From Ditibartonella apis (GTDB lineage Bacteria > Pseudomonadota > Alphaproteobacteria > Rhizobiales > Rhizobiaceae), in assembly GCF_001952075.1 (NCBI RefSeq), contig NZ_LXYU01000002.1, positions 186,001-250,000 of the forward strand: a DNA stretch of 64,000 nucleotides. The letters run 5' to 3'. The stretch's first letter is position 1. Every line of letters begins with the position of its first letter. Positions 18,276-27,363 of this stretch are shown here, piece by piece. The notes beneath the pieces are model-generated. The model was not told the origin of the DNA and ran no database searches. It saw nothing but the letters and a program-made list of their open reading frames with translations. The translations under genes were made by a program, and so were the position numbers.

Positions 18276-19448
18276 TTACTTCAACGCAAGCCCTTGTGCT
18301 TTTGCATAAGCCTCAAGCTCTGACGCTTTATCTTTTGTAAGTTTCGATGTTCCCTCTTTTAACGCGTTTCTTGCCTTTCCGGTTTCTTTTAAAACGAGCC
18401 ATGAATGGATCAATTGTTTCCAACCCTCAAGATTGTCCGGGTTCTTTTCAAGTTTTTGTGCCAATTGTTCCACCATTGCGTGAATGGCATCGTTGCTATC
18501 ATTATCGCTGGCAACCGGCTTATTTCCGGTACCAGAAGCTGGTTCGCCGTTTCCGGAAATCGCGCCGCCTTTAGCTCCCTGTTCGCGGGAGGCGGCACCA
18601 GTTTTTGCTTTTTCCAGCTCTTTGATCATCATTTCAACACGCTGGCGTCCGGCATTGTCTTTCACTTGTCGCGAAAGATAATCTTTCAGCCCTGATATTG
18701 CTTCATCAATTTTTCCTGCCTGTCGGAGAGATTCAGCAATAAAGAGACGTGGATAGAAGTCATCCGGAGACAGTTTTGCCGCTTTTTCGAAACTTTTCTC
18801 GGCGTCTTCACTTATCGTTCCTCCATTATAGCCGACAAGAGCCATCCCGTAGCCCACCAGACGGGGTGCAGAATCACCATTCAAACGCAAAGCACTGACG
18901 TATGTATTGACAGCATCCTGAAAACGTCCGGCAACAAGATAACCGGTTGCAAGTTCGTCTGCCAATTTTCCGTCATCCGGACTGCGTGCAAAAAGTGCTT
19001 CCGTGCGAACAAGCTTTTCTTCGGGCGTCAGTTCTGCGGGATCTTTCATCATAAGATCGTTGAAGGGATGGCTTTGAAGTCCCGGATTTCCCAAAAGCGA
19101 ATAAACTCCTATGGTAATAAGAGGCACGCATAAAACCGCTACAATAATAACGCCCTTTAACCCGCGGCTGCGGTGATTTATAAAAGCGTTTCCGGTTTTT
19201 TGCTTTTCAGCCGTCAATATATTACGCGAAAGTTCAAGCCTTGCTTCGTCAGCGCTTTCCTTGTCAATCAGGCCGCGCTTCAAATCAGCATCAAGTTCGG
19301 ATAATTGGTTTTTATATATTTCAATATCCGAAGTGGAAGAATCCACAACCACCCGTTCCTGCCCGTTTTTGATCGGGCGACTAACGGCATAGAGCACAAC
19401 CATTGTCACTATGGCTGCGAAAATGAGAACGATAACCCAAAATGTCAT
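18276..19448 (-). CDS. ccmI: Cytochrome c maturation protein CcmI/CycH (TPR)
   Basis: Presents apocytochrome c to the heme ligation machinery. The 390 residues begin with a membrane helix (about 3-21), a cytoplasmic segment with conserved YKNQLSELDADLKRGLI, a second helix (about 100-120) and a periplasmic TPR region (about 150-265). A low-complexity Gly/Ala/Ser linker (about 275-310) precedes the C-terminal domain. It is the first gene of the ccmI-E-F-H operon. Confidence 0.93.
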   Translation of the reverse strand: MTFWVIVLIFAAIVTMVVLYAVSRPIKNGQERVVVDSSTSDIEIYKNQLSELDADLKRGLIDKESADEARLELSRNILTAEKQKTGNAFINHRSRGLKGVIIVAVLCVPLITIGVYSLLGNPGLQSHPFNDLMMKDPAELTPEEKLVRTEALFARSPDDGKLADELATGYLVAGRFQDAVNTYVSALRLNGDSAPRLVGYGMALVGYNGGTISEDAEKSFEKAAKLSPDDFYPRLFIAESLRQAGKIDEAISGLKDYLSRQVKDNAGRQRVEMMIKELEKAKTGAASREQGAKGGAISGNGEPASGTGNKPVASDNDSNDAIHAMVEQLAQKLEKNPDNLEGWKQLIHSWLVLKETGKARNALKEGTSKLTKDKASELEAYAKAQGLALK

Positions 19449-19547
19449 GATGAGTTCAATATAGAAACGTTAGAGAAAAAACCAGAACCTGCACTGCTTT
19501 CTCGCGTCAAATTGATTGGATAGACGATGGCGGATTGATGAAATGTG

Positions 19548-19955
19548 TCAAATGAGCGGCGACCATGTGCCGTTTGCGTTACGACATGCACTACCATGAA
19601 CCGTTTGTGGAACACCGTTAATTGTGAATGAATGGCTATATTGGCGACAATTTTGCGAACCAACCTGATAGGGCTGCCCCGGTGTGACACTACCCGATGC
19701 CCCATTTTTGGCGGATGTCCAGGTCACTGTTTTTCCGGCATCTGTATATTCAAGTGCTTTATATTCGGCTTCCAGTGCCTGCTTGCGATCGTCTTTTGAA
19801 AGCGACTGTATCGATGATCCCAACAATCCGTTTCCCATGGTTTGCAAAATAACCTTTGTATCGGCAAGCCCTGTTACACCATTCGGTGCACGGCTATGGC
19901 TACAAGCCGATAAAGCTGCAAATAAAACCAACAGGATGAAACTGCGTATCTTCAT
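19548..19955 (-). CDS. Lipoprotein with surface-antigen (RT0821/Lpp0805-like) domain
   Basis: Likely outer-membrane lipoprotein of unknown role. The ATG at 19955 gives a 135-residue protein with a lipoprotein signal peptide and lipobox LSAC, followed by a domain with the family signature YKALEYTDAGKTVTW, GASGSVTPGQPYQVGSQNCR and NGVPQTVHGSACRN. Two conserved cysteines probably form a disulfide. Extending to 20030 would bury the signal peptide, so it is rejected. It lies upstream of ccmI on the same strand with 99 bases between. Confidence 0.82.
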   Translation of the reverse strand: MKIRSFILLVLFAALSACSHSRAPNGVTGLADTKVILQTMGNGLLGSSIQSLSKDDRKQALEAEYKALEYTDAGKTVTWTSAKNGASGSVTPGQPYQVGSQNCRQYSHSFTINGVPQTVHGSACRNANGTWSPLI

Positions 19956-20184
19956 GCTGACACCAACAAATTCCGTTACTACTTTCTCATATCGGTTTAG
20001 GAAACGGATTACAAAACTTTTTTTCGTCACAAAGTTACATTAATTTTTAAAATATATAGGAAAAACAGTGGGATATAAAAGCTCACGGAATGTTTTATGG
20101 AAAGTTGGAAACAAAATAACGTATAGTTGTATTTCAACGAAATAAATTTTCTTTTTCCCGACGAACTTTTAAGAGGATTGATCA

Positions 20185-21552
20185 ATGCGGCGGATGTATT
20201 TGAACGCCATGGTGTTCGGTTTGGGAAGTCATACGGCTTCCTGGCGGTTACCGGATGTTGATCCACTTGCAATTACCCGCCTGTCCTATTGGACAGACAT
20301 TGCAAAACGGGCTGAAAGAGGACAATTCGATTCGCTGTTTTTAGGTGATATTCTTGCTCTCCAGCATGAAGTAAAATATAGTGTAAGCGGCGCGCTTGAC
20401 ACCGTTGTGGTTTTATCGGCATTGGCTGCCACCACCGAAAAAATCGGCCTCATTGGTACAGCTTCCACAACATTTGATCATCCTTATCATATTGCCCGAC
20501 GCTTTGCTTCGCTTGATCATATTTCCAATGGTCGGGTCGGTTGGAATATCGTGACATCAACAACATTGTCGGAAGCAAAAAATTTCGGGCGGGATGTTAT
20601 TGCCCCCTGTCAGGAACGTTATGCACGTGCCGAAGACGTTCTCAATGCCGTTATGACACTTTGGGAAAGCTGGCAACCCGGTGCACGCATTGCCGATAAA
20701 AAAACCGGTCTTTATCTTGATCCTTCAGCAGTTCATAATGCCAATTATACCGGTTCATATACGCGTTCTATCGGTCCGCTCACTGTGCCACGTTCGCCAC
20801 AGGTGAAGCCGATATTGGCACAAGGTGGCGCCTCCGAAATCGGTCGTTCGTTTGCTGCCCGCTACGCCGATCTGGCGTTTACTGTACAATCCAATTTGGC
20901 CGGCGCACAGCAGTTTTATAAAGATGTTAAACATCGCACAGAAGAAGATGGCCGGAATTTTGATGATATATTGGTGTTTCCGGGAATCGTTCCGGTCATT
21001 GGCAAAACACATGAAGAAGCAGAAGCAAAATTCAATTATCTGAACAGTTTTGCTGTGCCTCAATCGGGTATCCAGCGTCTTTCCTACATTTTCGATAAAG
21101 ATTTGTCAGGCCTGCCACTTGATGAACCACTCCCTGAAGCTTTATTGAAAGTGGCAGATGATAAAACCGCACCAAGCCGTACTCGTCTTATTCTGGGTGA
21201 TGCGCGTTTGCGCAAGCTTACACTGAAACAAATGATAGAGCGCTTCATGTGCTCGCGCGGCCATCTTCTGGTTGTCGGAACGGCCGAAGAAGTCGCAGAT
21301 ACAATGCAAAACTGGTTTGAAAATGAAGCAGCCGACGGATTTAATGTGCTGTTTCCCTCCCTCCCCTTTGACATTGACGTATTTTCCGAAAGCGTCATTC
21401 CAATTCTTGAAAGAAGAGGCTTGCACATCAAACCTCGTGAGGGCGAATTATTGCGTGAACGTTATCAATTACCATTCCACGAGTTGGAGGCAAGCCAACC
21501 GGCTGCACCTAAACATTATATGGCAATGGATATTTCGACGACGCATCATTGA
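20185..21552 (+). CDS. LLM-class flavin-dependent monooxygenase (NtaA/SnaA/DszA family)
   Basis: FMN-dependent oxygenase of the bacterial-luciferase fold; members act on nitrilotriacetate, organosulfur or related compounds. The 455 residues begin with LNAMVFGLGSHTASWR and contain FDSLFLGD (about 50-57), STTFDHPYHIARRFASLDH (family signature), GRVGWNIVTS and SPQVKPILAQGGAS. The TIM-barrel insertions place it nearer NtaA than short-chain alkanesulfonate enzymes. ATG 20185 follows AAGAGG. No flavin reductase gene is adjacent, so reduced FMN must come from elsewhere. Substrate unknown. Confidence 0.88.
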   Translation: MRRMYLNAMVFGLGSHTASWRLPDVDPLAITRLSYWTDIAKRAERGQFDSLFLGDILALQHEVKYSVSGALDTVVVLSALAATTEKIGLIGTASTTFDHPYHIARRFASLDHISNGRVGWNIVTSTTLSEAKNFGRDVIAPCQERYARAEDVLNAVMTLWESWQPGARIADKKTGLYLDPSAVHNANYTGSYTRSIGPLTVPRSPQVKPILAQGGASEIGRSFAARYADLAFTVQSNLAGAQQFYKDVKHRTEEDGRNFDDILVFPGIVPVIGKTHEEAEAKFNYLNSFAVPQSGIQRLSYIFDKDLSGLPLDEPLPEALLKVADDKTAPSRTRLILGDARLRKLTLKQMIERFMCSRGHLLVVGTAEEVADTMQNWFENEAADGFNVLFPSLPFDIDVFSESVIPILERRGLHIKPREGELLRERYQLPFHELEASQPAAPKHYMAMDISTTHH

Positions 21553-21585
21553 TGCCTGCTCTTTTTACCGGTAGCGGCAGACATA

Positions 21586-21627
21586 TTCGAGCGAATAATT
21601 TCGAGCGAATAATTTCGAGCGACTAAT
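21586..21627. repeat. Three tandem 14-bp repeats
   Basis: TTCGAGCGAATAAT occurs at 21586-21599 and 21600-21613, and a third copy at 21614-21627 differs by one base (C for A). It lies in the convergent gap between the monooxygenase and feuQ. Probably slippage-derived, with no evident function. Confidence 0.9.
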
Positions 21628-21813
21628 TGTTGCGACCTGTGATCATGTCTCATGACAGCTGTCAAACACCGTCAATGCTATAAATTTTTATGGAATTGGC
21701 GAAGTGTTGTGACTTTCAAACACGCTTATATTTGCCCGGTACAGAACAGGAAATGAAGTGCGCGAATGCATCTTTTCATTCCGACTGTTTGTAAGAAGCC
21801 TCGCCCGAATTTT

Positions 21814-23268
21814 TCAAGAGTTTGCATAAGGCAGAGTAAGCGTTATGCAAAGCCCGCCAAGCTTTGAGTTTGTCAATTCGACACTTCCGCCATATTCGCC
21901 AACAAGTTCCGCAACGATTGCAAGTCCAAGCCCCGTTCCCGGCTTGCTTTCGTCCAATCTTTTGCCCCGTTCAAGGGCATCTTTGCGCTGGTTTTCAGGA
22001 AGTCCCGGGCCATCATCTTCAACAGAAAGGGCAAACATCGGGTGAACAGAATCTGCGTCTGCAACCTCTTTGTTTAAAGTTTTACAGCTTAAAACGACAC
22101 GCTTTTGCGCCCATTTACAGGCATTTTCGAGAATATTTCCGACCATCTCCTCAATATCCTCTTTTTCTCCGATGAAGATAATCTCGGGTTCCTCCATCGA
22201 GAAAGAAATTTCCTTCGCAAAATTGAGCTTACCCATAACTCTGACAAGTCGCTCCAATAATGGTCGAATTGGTGTGCGATAAATAACGCTATCACGTTGG
22301 GCAGCGATACGGGCACGCTGTAAATAGCGGTCAATCTGGGCACGCATAATATCGGTCTGCTCTTTAAGCAGTTTTACATTAAGCGGATTACGATCAAGAG
22401 GTTTACTGGAGCTTTGGTCGATTTCATTGGATATGACTGATAAAGGAGTTTTCAACGAGTGGGCAAGATTTCCCACCTGAACACGAAAACGTTCGACAAT
22501 ACGTTGGTTATTATCAATCAACGCATTCATTTCACCGACAAGCGGCATAACTTCCAAAGGCAGATCTGTGTCAAGGTGGTTGGCCTTGCCAGCACGAATA
22601 TCGGCCAATGAGTGCCTTATCCGTTGAAGGGGGCGCAAACTGATGTAAATGATGACAAGATTGATGAGAATACTTGCAGCACCGAATAACGAAAGATAGA
22701 CGAGCAATGTCTTCTTGAATTTTTCAAGTTCCGCTCGCGTTTCATCAATATTTCCCATAACGCGAAAGCGGGCAACACGATTTTTGTTGTCTAAAATAAT
22801 ATCACTTTCGACAACGCGCAAGCGCTGGCCTTCCGGCCCTTTAGTTCTATATGAACGAAAAAATTTTGGATCGAAAGGATCTGTTTTCTCGCTTGGAGAG
22901 GCTACTTTTTTTACTCCTAGAGAAGAAGAAGTCAGTCTACCCTTGAGATTACCGGATAGTGCGACCACTTCCCAATACCAGCCGGAGGAAGGGTCAGAAT
23001 ATCGTATATCCCCGAGTTCGGGATTTCCTTGGAGCTTTCCGTCGGAAGAAACATTGACCGATGATATCAGGCTATAAAGGTGAGCTGTAAGAATGCGTTC
23101 CAGATAATCGTTATTTGACTGGCGATAGAAGACGAGGCTGACAACCGATATGAAGGCCAGCGCTGCAATGATCCACAAAGTCAAAAATATATTGACCCGA
23201 AGCCCCAGTGATTTACTGATGGTCTTGAAAAAAAGCTTCCAGTTCGTTTCGCCTTTTACCGTTTCCAT
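21814..23268 (-). CDS. feuQ: FeuQ-type sensor histidine kinase
   Basis: Inner-membrane sensor of the PhoQ-like FeuQ group; in Sinorhizobium FeuQ with FeuP drives export of cyclic beta-glucan and is essential or symbiosis-related. The 484 residues have a helix at about 26-48, a periplasmic domain of about 135 residues, helix 2 at about 188-210, HAMP, the unusual H-box NLAHSLKTPLSVISNE with H270, N-box NILENACKW, and G-boxes DDGPGLPE and GTGLGLAI. The H-box with HSLKTP and the NACKW motif are PhoQ/FeuQ-like. The ATG at 23268 is used rather than a TTG at 23274; neither has a clear ribosome site. It lies 17 bases after feuP. Confidence 0.85.
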   Translation of the reverse strand: METVKGETNWKLFFKTISKSLGLRVNIFLTLWIIAALAFISVVSLVFYRQSNNDYLERILTAHLYSLISSVNVSSDGKLQGNPELGDIRYSDPSSGWYWEVVALSGNLKGRLTSSSLGVKKVASPSEKTDPFDPKFFRSYRTKGPEGQRLRVVESDIILDNKNRVARFRVMGNIDETRAELEKFKKTLLVYLSLFGAASILINLVIIYISLRPLQRIRHSLADIRAGKANHLDTDLPLEVMPLVGEMNALIDNNQRIVERFRVQVGNLAHSLKTPLSVISNEIDQSSSKPLDRNPLNVKLLKEQTDIMRAQIDRYLQRARIAAQRDSVIYRTPIRPLLERLVRVMGKLNFAKEISFSMEEPEIIFIGEKEDIEEMVGNILENACKWAQKRVVLSCKTLNKEVADADSVHPMFALSVEDDGPGLPENQRKDALERGKRLDESKPGTGLGLAIVAELVGEYGGSVELTNSKLGGLCITLTLPYANS

Positions 23269-23285
23269 GGGCAAAACATTGTCTA

Positions 23286-23948
23286 TTATTCAGGGGCTTT
23301 CAAGCGGTAACCCATACCGCGTATCGTCTCTATAACATCGACGCCCAATTTTTTTCGCAACCGGCCTATGAACACTTCAATCGTGTTGGAATCCCTGTCA
23401 AAATCCTGATCGTAAAGATGTTCTGTCAAACCGGTGCGCGATATGATTTCACCCTGATGATGCATAAGGAAGGATAACAGAGCAAATTCCAGTGATGTCA
23501 GCTTGATCTGGCTGCCATTGACTGTAACCCGCGAGGTTTTGGTATCAAGGGTAATCGGCCCGCAGACAAGCTCGCTTGACGCATGTCCAGATGCGCGTCT
23601 TATCAGCGCGCGCAGGCGTGCAAGGACTTCTTCCATATGAAAGGGTTTTACGACGTAGTCATCGGCTCCGGCATCAATGCCTGCAACTTTATCCGACCAC
23701 CGATCCCTCGCTGTTAAAATCAGAACAGGCATTGAACGCGAATTCTCCCGCCACCGTTCGACGATGCTAATGCCATCCATTTTTGGTAAACCGAGATCAA
23801 GGACGACAGCATCATAAGATTCGGTATCCCCCAAAAAATACCCCTCCTCGCCATCATACGCGCGGTCAGCAACATATCCGGCCCCGTTAAGTGCCTCGAC
23901 GAGTTGGCGATTGAGATCGCGATCATCCTCTACAACGAGAATTCTCAT
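23286..23948 (-). CDS. feuP: FeuP-type response regulator
   Basis: OmpR-family transcription factor paired with FeuQ. The 220 residues include a receiver domain with phosphorylated D51 (VVLDLGLPKMDG), PVLILTARDRW, DDYVVKPFHMEE and a winged-helix domain ending in VFIGRLRKKLG and IRGMGYRLKAPE. The D-L-G-L-P receiver motif and the DYVVKPFHMEE stretch match the PhoP/FeuP group. It is encoded between feuN (22 bases upstream) and feuQ (17 bases downstream), in one likely transcript. Confidence 0.87.
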   Translation of the reverse strand: MRILVVEDDRDLNRQLVEALNGAGYVADRAYDGEEGYFLGDTESYDAVVLDLGLPKMDGISIVERWRENSRSMPVLILTARDRWSDKVAGIDAGADDYVVKPFHMEEVLARLRALIRRASGHASSELVCGPITLDTKTSRVTVNGSQIKLTSLEFALLSFLMHHQGEIISRTGLTEHLYDQDFDRDSNTIEVFIGRLRKKLGVDVIETIRGMGYRLKAPE

Positions 23949-23970
23949 TGACGATGCTTCCGACGCTTCC

Positions 23971-24201
23971 TCAGTTTGCAGGTACTGCTACTTCAACGCG
24001 GCGCGGCTTTTCGCCGTCACGGGCGGGAATGAGAACTATTACAACGCAGGTATTGCCATTTTGTGTATCAAGTGTAGCACGGGCCAATGTGCCGCCCTGC
24101 TCTGTTGCAACGCGTTTTCCTACTTCCGTGCAATCGGCCGCATAAGCTCCGGTTGCACCTGCAAAACATGTCAGAATTAAAAAAAACAGAAACTTTTTCA
24201 T
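23971..24201 (-). CDS. feuN: FeuN-like small periplasmic protein (probable inhibitor of FeuQ)
   Basis: A 76-residue exported protein: signal peptide ending GAYA-ADC, then a mature part of about 55 residues with two cysteines and a Pro/Arg-rich tail (ARDGEKPRRVEVAVPAN). Position directly before feuP and small exported nature match FeuN of Sinorhizobium, a periplasmic negative regulator of the FeuPQ pair. The ATG at 24201 is preferred over a TTG at 24246 because it starts the signal peptide. Identity is inferred mainly from context and size. Confidence 0.72.
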   Translation of the reverse strand: MKKFLFFLILTCFAGATGAYAADCTEVGKRVATEQGGTLARATLDTQNGNTCVVIVLIPARDGEKPRRVEVAVPAN

Positions 24202-24570
24202 GATAACGCACTCATATCCTATTTTGTCTGAATACAAAATGAACAAACCAATTATTTATTATCCGATATTTCCAACTTTCTATAATCCATGAAAAGTCGT
24301 CATTTGCAAACTGCTACCATATTTACTTTAATATTAGGGAAAGCCGCCATTTTTCAATGGTCATGCGGAATTGGGCTAATCCACCCGTTTCGATTACGGT
24401 TCTTTATCGACCGGCCTGTTGATTGAATGATGAAAGCTCTTAACCTTTTCACTCTAATTTAAACCTTAAGAGAGAAAAAACTCTTTCGTTCTAAAGGTTC
24501 GATAAGCTAATATAGACGAGAGTTTGCGTTGCTCTTAAAAAGCTGTAGTCAATGACACGGATTGCTTTCC
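24202..24570. other. Divergent promoter region between feuN and the penicillin-binding protein gene
   Basis: These 369 AT-rich bases separate two divergent genes and should hold both promoters. I see no gene, no repeat and no CtrA-like TTAA-N7-TTAA pair (two TTAA tracts near 24440 and 24459 have the wrong spacing). Confidence 0.5.
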
Positions 24571-26733
24571 ATGTTCGGTTTTAAAAAAAATAATAAAAGT
24601 GACAGGAAGCGTTTCCGTAGCCCTCTTTTGATCGGGCTTGATTCGTGGATTGACACCTGCCTTTACCGGTTCGGGCGGGCAATGGCAGTTTTCTGGGAAA
24701 ATGCCACGATTATATCGCGTCGATTCCGCGTGCGCGGCTGGAAGAGGCTAATCGTGGAAGTCGTCGATGAAGGATTAACCCTCGGACTTATCGGTTTTGC
24801 CATTTTCACCTTCATCGGCGTGTCGGTTTTTTCATTAACGAAAAAAGACTGGCATTCTCCGGAAGATTTTGCAGTAAATTTTCTTGATAGACATGGCAAC
24901 TACATCGGAAGCCGCGGTGCTCTCCATGGCGAGCCTGTGCCAATTGAGGAGATGCCTGATTTTGTTATCAAAGCGGTTCTGGCAACCGAAGATAGACGCT
25001 TCTTCGAACATTGGGGAATCGATTTTTATGGTCTGTCACGTGCATTCAGTCAAAATTTGCGCGCCCATGGTGTTGTTCAGGGTGGCTCGACACTCACCCA
25101 GCAATTGGCAAAAAATCTTTTTCTAAATAATGAAAGAACGTTCGAGCGAAAAATCAAGGAAGCCTATCTGGCGATATGGCTTGAAGCAAATCTTTCCAAA
25201 AAACAGATTTTGCAGCTCTATCTTGATCGGGCTTACATGGGTGGTGGTGCGTTCGGTATTGCAGCTGCCTCACGTTTTTATTTTGGCAAAGATATACGGG
25301 ATGTTTCGCTTGCCGAAGCTGCAATGCTTGCCGGACTTTTCAAAGCACCCGGGAAATATGCCCCCCATGTCAACTTGCCAGCAGCGCGGGCACGTGCCAA
25401 TGTTGTGTTGTCGAATCTGGTGGATGACGGCTTGATGACCGAAGGACAGGTTATCGGGGCACGACGCCATCCCGCAAGTGTCGTCACAGAGCTTGATAAT
25501 GACGAGCCGAACTATTTCCTTGATTGGGCATTCGATGAAGTAAGAAAACTTGGCAACAAATTACCGAACCATAATGTCGTCGTTCGCACGACTCTTGATC
25601 AAGGCATACAGAAAGCCGCCGACGAATCGATTGAATATTATCTTCAGCAATATGGCGCCCAATATAAAGCCACACAGGCCGCAGCCGTTATTCTTGATAA
25701 TGACGGGTCGGTTAGAGCCATAGTCGGCGGGCGCGATTATCAACAAAGCCAATTCAACCGCGCAACCCAGGGCGGACGTCAACCGGGTTCGTCTTTCAAA
25801 CCTTATGTCTATGCTGTTGCGATGGAACGCGGCCTCACTCCGAAAACAATCATTTCCGACGCTCCGATCAACTGGGGTGGTTGGTCACCTCATAATAATT
25901 CCGGCCGTTACAGTGGCAATGTTGACCTTGCAACGGCTCTTGCCTTTTCGATCAATACAGTACCGGTTCGGATAACCTATCAATATCTTAATCGCGATAC
26001 GCAGCCTATTCGTGATCTGATCAAGAATATGGGCATTGACGCAAATATCTTTTCGCATAAGACGATGGTTCTTGGCACATCCAACATGACTCCGCTTGAT
26101 CAGGCAACCGGTTTCAATGTGTTTGCCAACGGCGGTATGGCCGGTAACCGTCATGGCTTTACCCAAATTATGACATCAGATGGTAAAGTTATTTGGGATT
26201 GGACGAGAGATGGCGAAAAACCACATCGGGTGATGAGTGCACAATCTGCGGCCTATATGAACCAGATGATGGTAGGCGTGACCACACGGGGCTCCGGTAA
26301 ACGCGCTCAATTACCGATGACACTCGTTGCCGGGAAAACCGGAACATCTCAAGCTTATCGTGACGCATGGTTCGTCGGATTTACCGGAAATTATACCGGT
26401 GCAGTCTGGATGGGAAATGATGATTTTTCGTCAATGAACCGCGCATTCGGCGGCGTTGTGCCTGCAATGATGTGGAACCGCATAATGCTATATGCCCATC
26501 AAAACACAACTATCAAACCACTTTTTGGCGTCGAAAACTCGATCCTTTCCAATTCGAAACATTCCGAAACCGATAATTCCAATGAAAATATTGCTCCCGA
26601 CCTGCCGCAGGTGCTCTCGCCCGCCTCTTCAAAAGTTATCAAATCACTGATTGAAGAGTTTCAGAAGGCACCACTTCTAACGCCCGCAAGTTCGGCGCAC
26701 GTCGTATCCTCTTCGACAAGTGAGATACGTTAA
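24571..26733 (+). CDS. Class A penicillin-binding protein (glycosyltransferase 51 + transpeptidase)
   Basis: Bifunctional peptidoglycan synthase in the inner membrane. The 720 residues have a cytoplasmic basic N-terminus, a membrane helix at about 66-88, a GT51 domain with EDRRFFEHWGID (catalytic Glu), GGSTLTQQLAKN and KIKEAYLAIWLE, and a transpeptidase domain with SSFK (catalytic S407), SIN and KTGTSQ. The short PBP1A-like transpeptidase and roughly 720-residue size fit rhizobial PbpC/Mrc proteins. I use the ATG at 24571; a TTG at 24562 is possible. It ends 33 bases before the DUF1214 gene, suggesting a shared transcript. Confidence 0.9.
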   Translation: MFGFKKNNKSDRKRFRSPLLIGLDSWIDTCLYRFGRAMAVFWENATIISRRFRVRGWKRLIVEVVDEGLTLGLIGFAIFTFIGVSVFSLTKKDWHSPEDFAVNFLDRHGNYIGSRGALHGEPVPIEEMPDFVIKAVLATEDRRFFEHWGIDFYGLSRAFSQNLRAHGVVQGGSTLTQQLAKNLFLNNERTFERKIKEAYLAIWLEANLSKKQILQLYLDRAYMGGGAFGIAAASRFYFGKDIRDVSLAEAAMLAGLFKAPGKYAPHVNLPAARARANVVLSNLVDDGLMTEGQVIGARRHPASVVTELDNDEPNYFLDWAFDEVRKLGNKLPNHNVVVRTTLDQGIQKAADESIEYYLQQYGAQYKATQAAAVILDNDGSVRAIVGGRDYQQSQFNRATQGGRQPGSSFKPYVYAVAMERGLTPKTIISDAPINWGGWSPHNNSGRYSGNVDLATALAFSINTVPVRITYQYLNRDTQPIRDLIKNMGIDANIFSHKTMVLGTSNMTPLDQATGFNVFANGGMAGNRHGFTQIMTSDGKVIWDWTRDGEKPHRVMSAQSAAYMNQMMVGVTTRGSGKRAQLPMTLVAGKTGTSQAYRDAWFVGFTGNYTGAVWMGNDDFSSMNRAFGGVVPAMMWNRIMLYAHQNTTIKPLFGVENSILSNSKHSETDNSNENIAPDLPQVLSPASSKVIKSLIEEFQKAPLLTPASSAHVVSSSTSEIR

Positions 26734-26766
26734 ACCGGAAGGGCAAGAAACAGGAAAAGCCGCTTT

Positions 26767-27363
26767 ATGTTTTATCGCATATTTCTCGTCACTCTAAGCC
26801 TTTTCATAGCTATCGTCGGCGGAGCCTTAAGCGTCAATTATGTTCTCGATAGTTTCGACGGTTTCGGCCGCTTGAAAATCGGTCAATGGGAAGCCTATCC
26901 GCAGGCTGGAACCGACGAGGCGGATGCCTATGCACGTGCCCGTGCAGCAAAGCGCGGCGATATTTCTTTAGGCAGAACCGAAGGCCTGGTTTTCCAGCTC
27001 TGGCGGGATAACCACAACCACTCCTTGAAAAGCCTGTGCACTTACCGCCTTAAAGGTTTTCTGCCCGAAACCAGATTGTTTACCCTTTATGCCGCAGACC
27101 ATGAATTGCGTGCCCAATGGGTAGATGACAAACTTCCTACCGAATTATCAAGTTCCAACGTCGTCTGGAATCAGGATGGAACATTGAATGTACTGGTTTC
27201 GCCTCAACCGCAAGCTGGAAATTGGCTCGCTACACGAGGCAAGCGCGAATATGGATTGATCCTGACACTTTACGACACACCGATTGTGACTTCGACAGCA
27301 CTACAAAAACTCAATATGCCAACAGTCGAGGTTGTTCCAACGGGAGTACGCAACTGTGACTAA
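26767..27363 (+). CDS. DUF1214 domain membrane-anchored protein
   Basis: Function unknown. The 198-residue protein has an N-terminal membrane anchor (about 4-26) and an extracytoplasmic domain containing WEAYPQAGTDEADAYARAR, CTYRLKGFLPETRLFTLY and a C-terminal ILTLYDTP segment typical of DUF1214. Start ATG has AGGAAAAG upstream. It follows the penicillin-binding protein gene by 33 bases and overlaps the next gene by eight. DUF1214 and DUF1254 are fused in many proteobacterial proteins but separate here. Confidence 0.82.
   Translation: MFYRIFLVTLSLFIAIVGGALSVNYVLDSFDGFGRLKIGQWEAYPQAGTDEADAYARARAAKRGDISLGRTEGLVFQLWRDNHNHSLKSLCTYRLKGFLPETRLFTLYAADHELRAQWVDDKLPTELSSSNVVWNQDGTLNVLVSPQPQAGNWLATRGKREYGLILTLYDTPIVTSTALQKLNMPTVEVVPTGVRNCD

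Noticed and set aside
24440-24462. CtrA-like site before the penicillin-binding protein gene
   Set aside because: The two TTAA tracts are 15 bases apart instead of seven.
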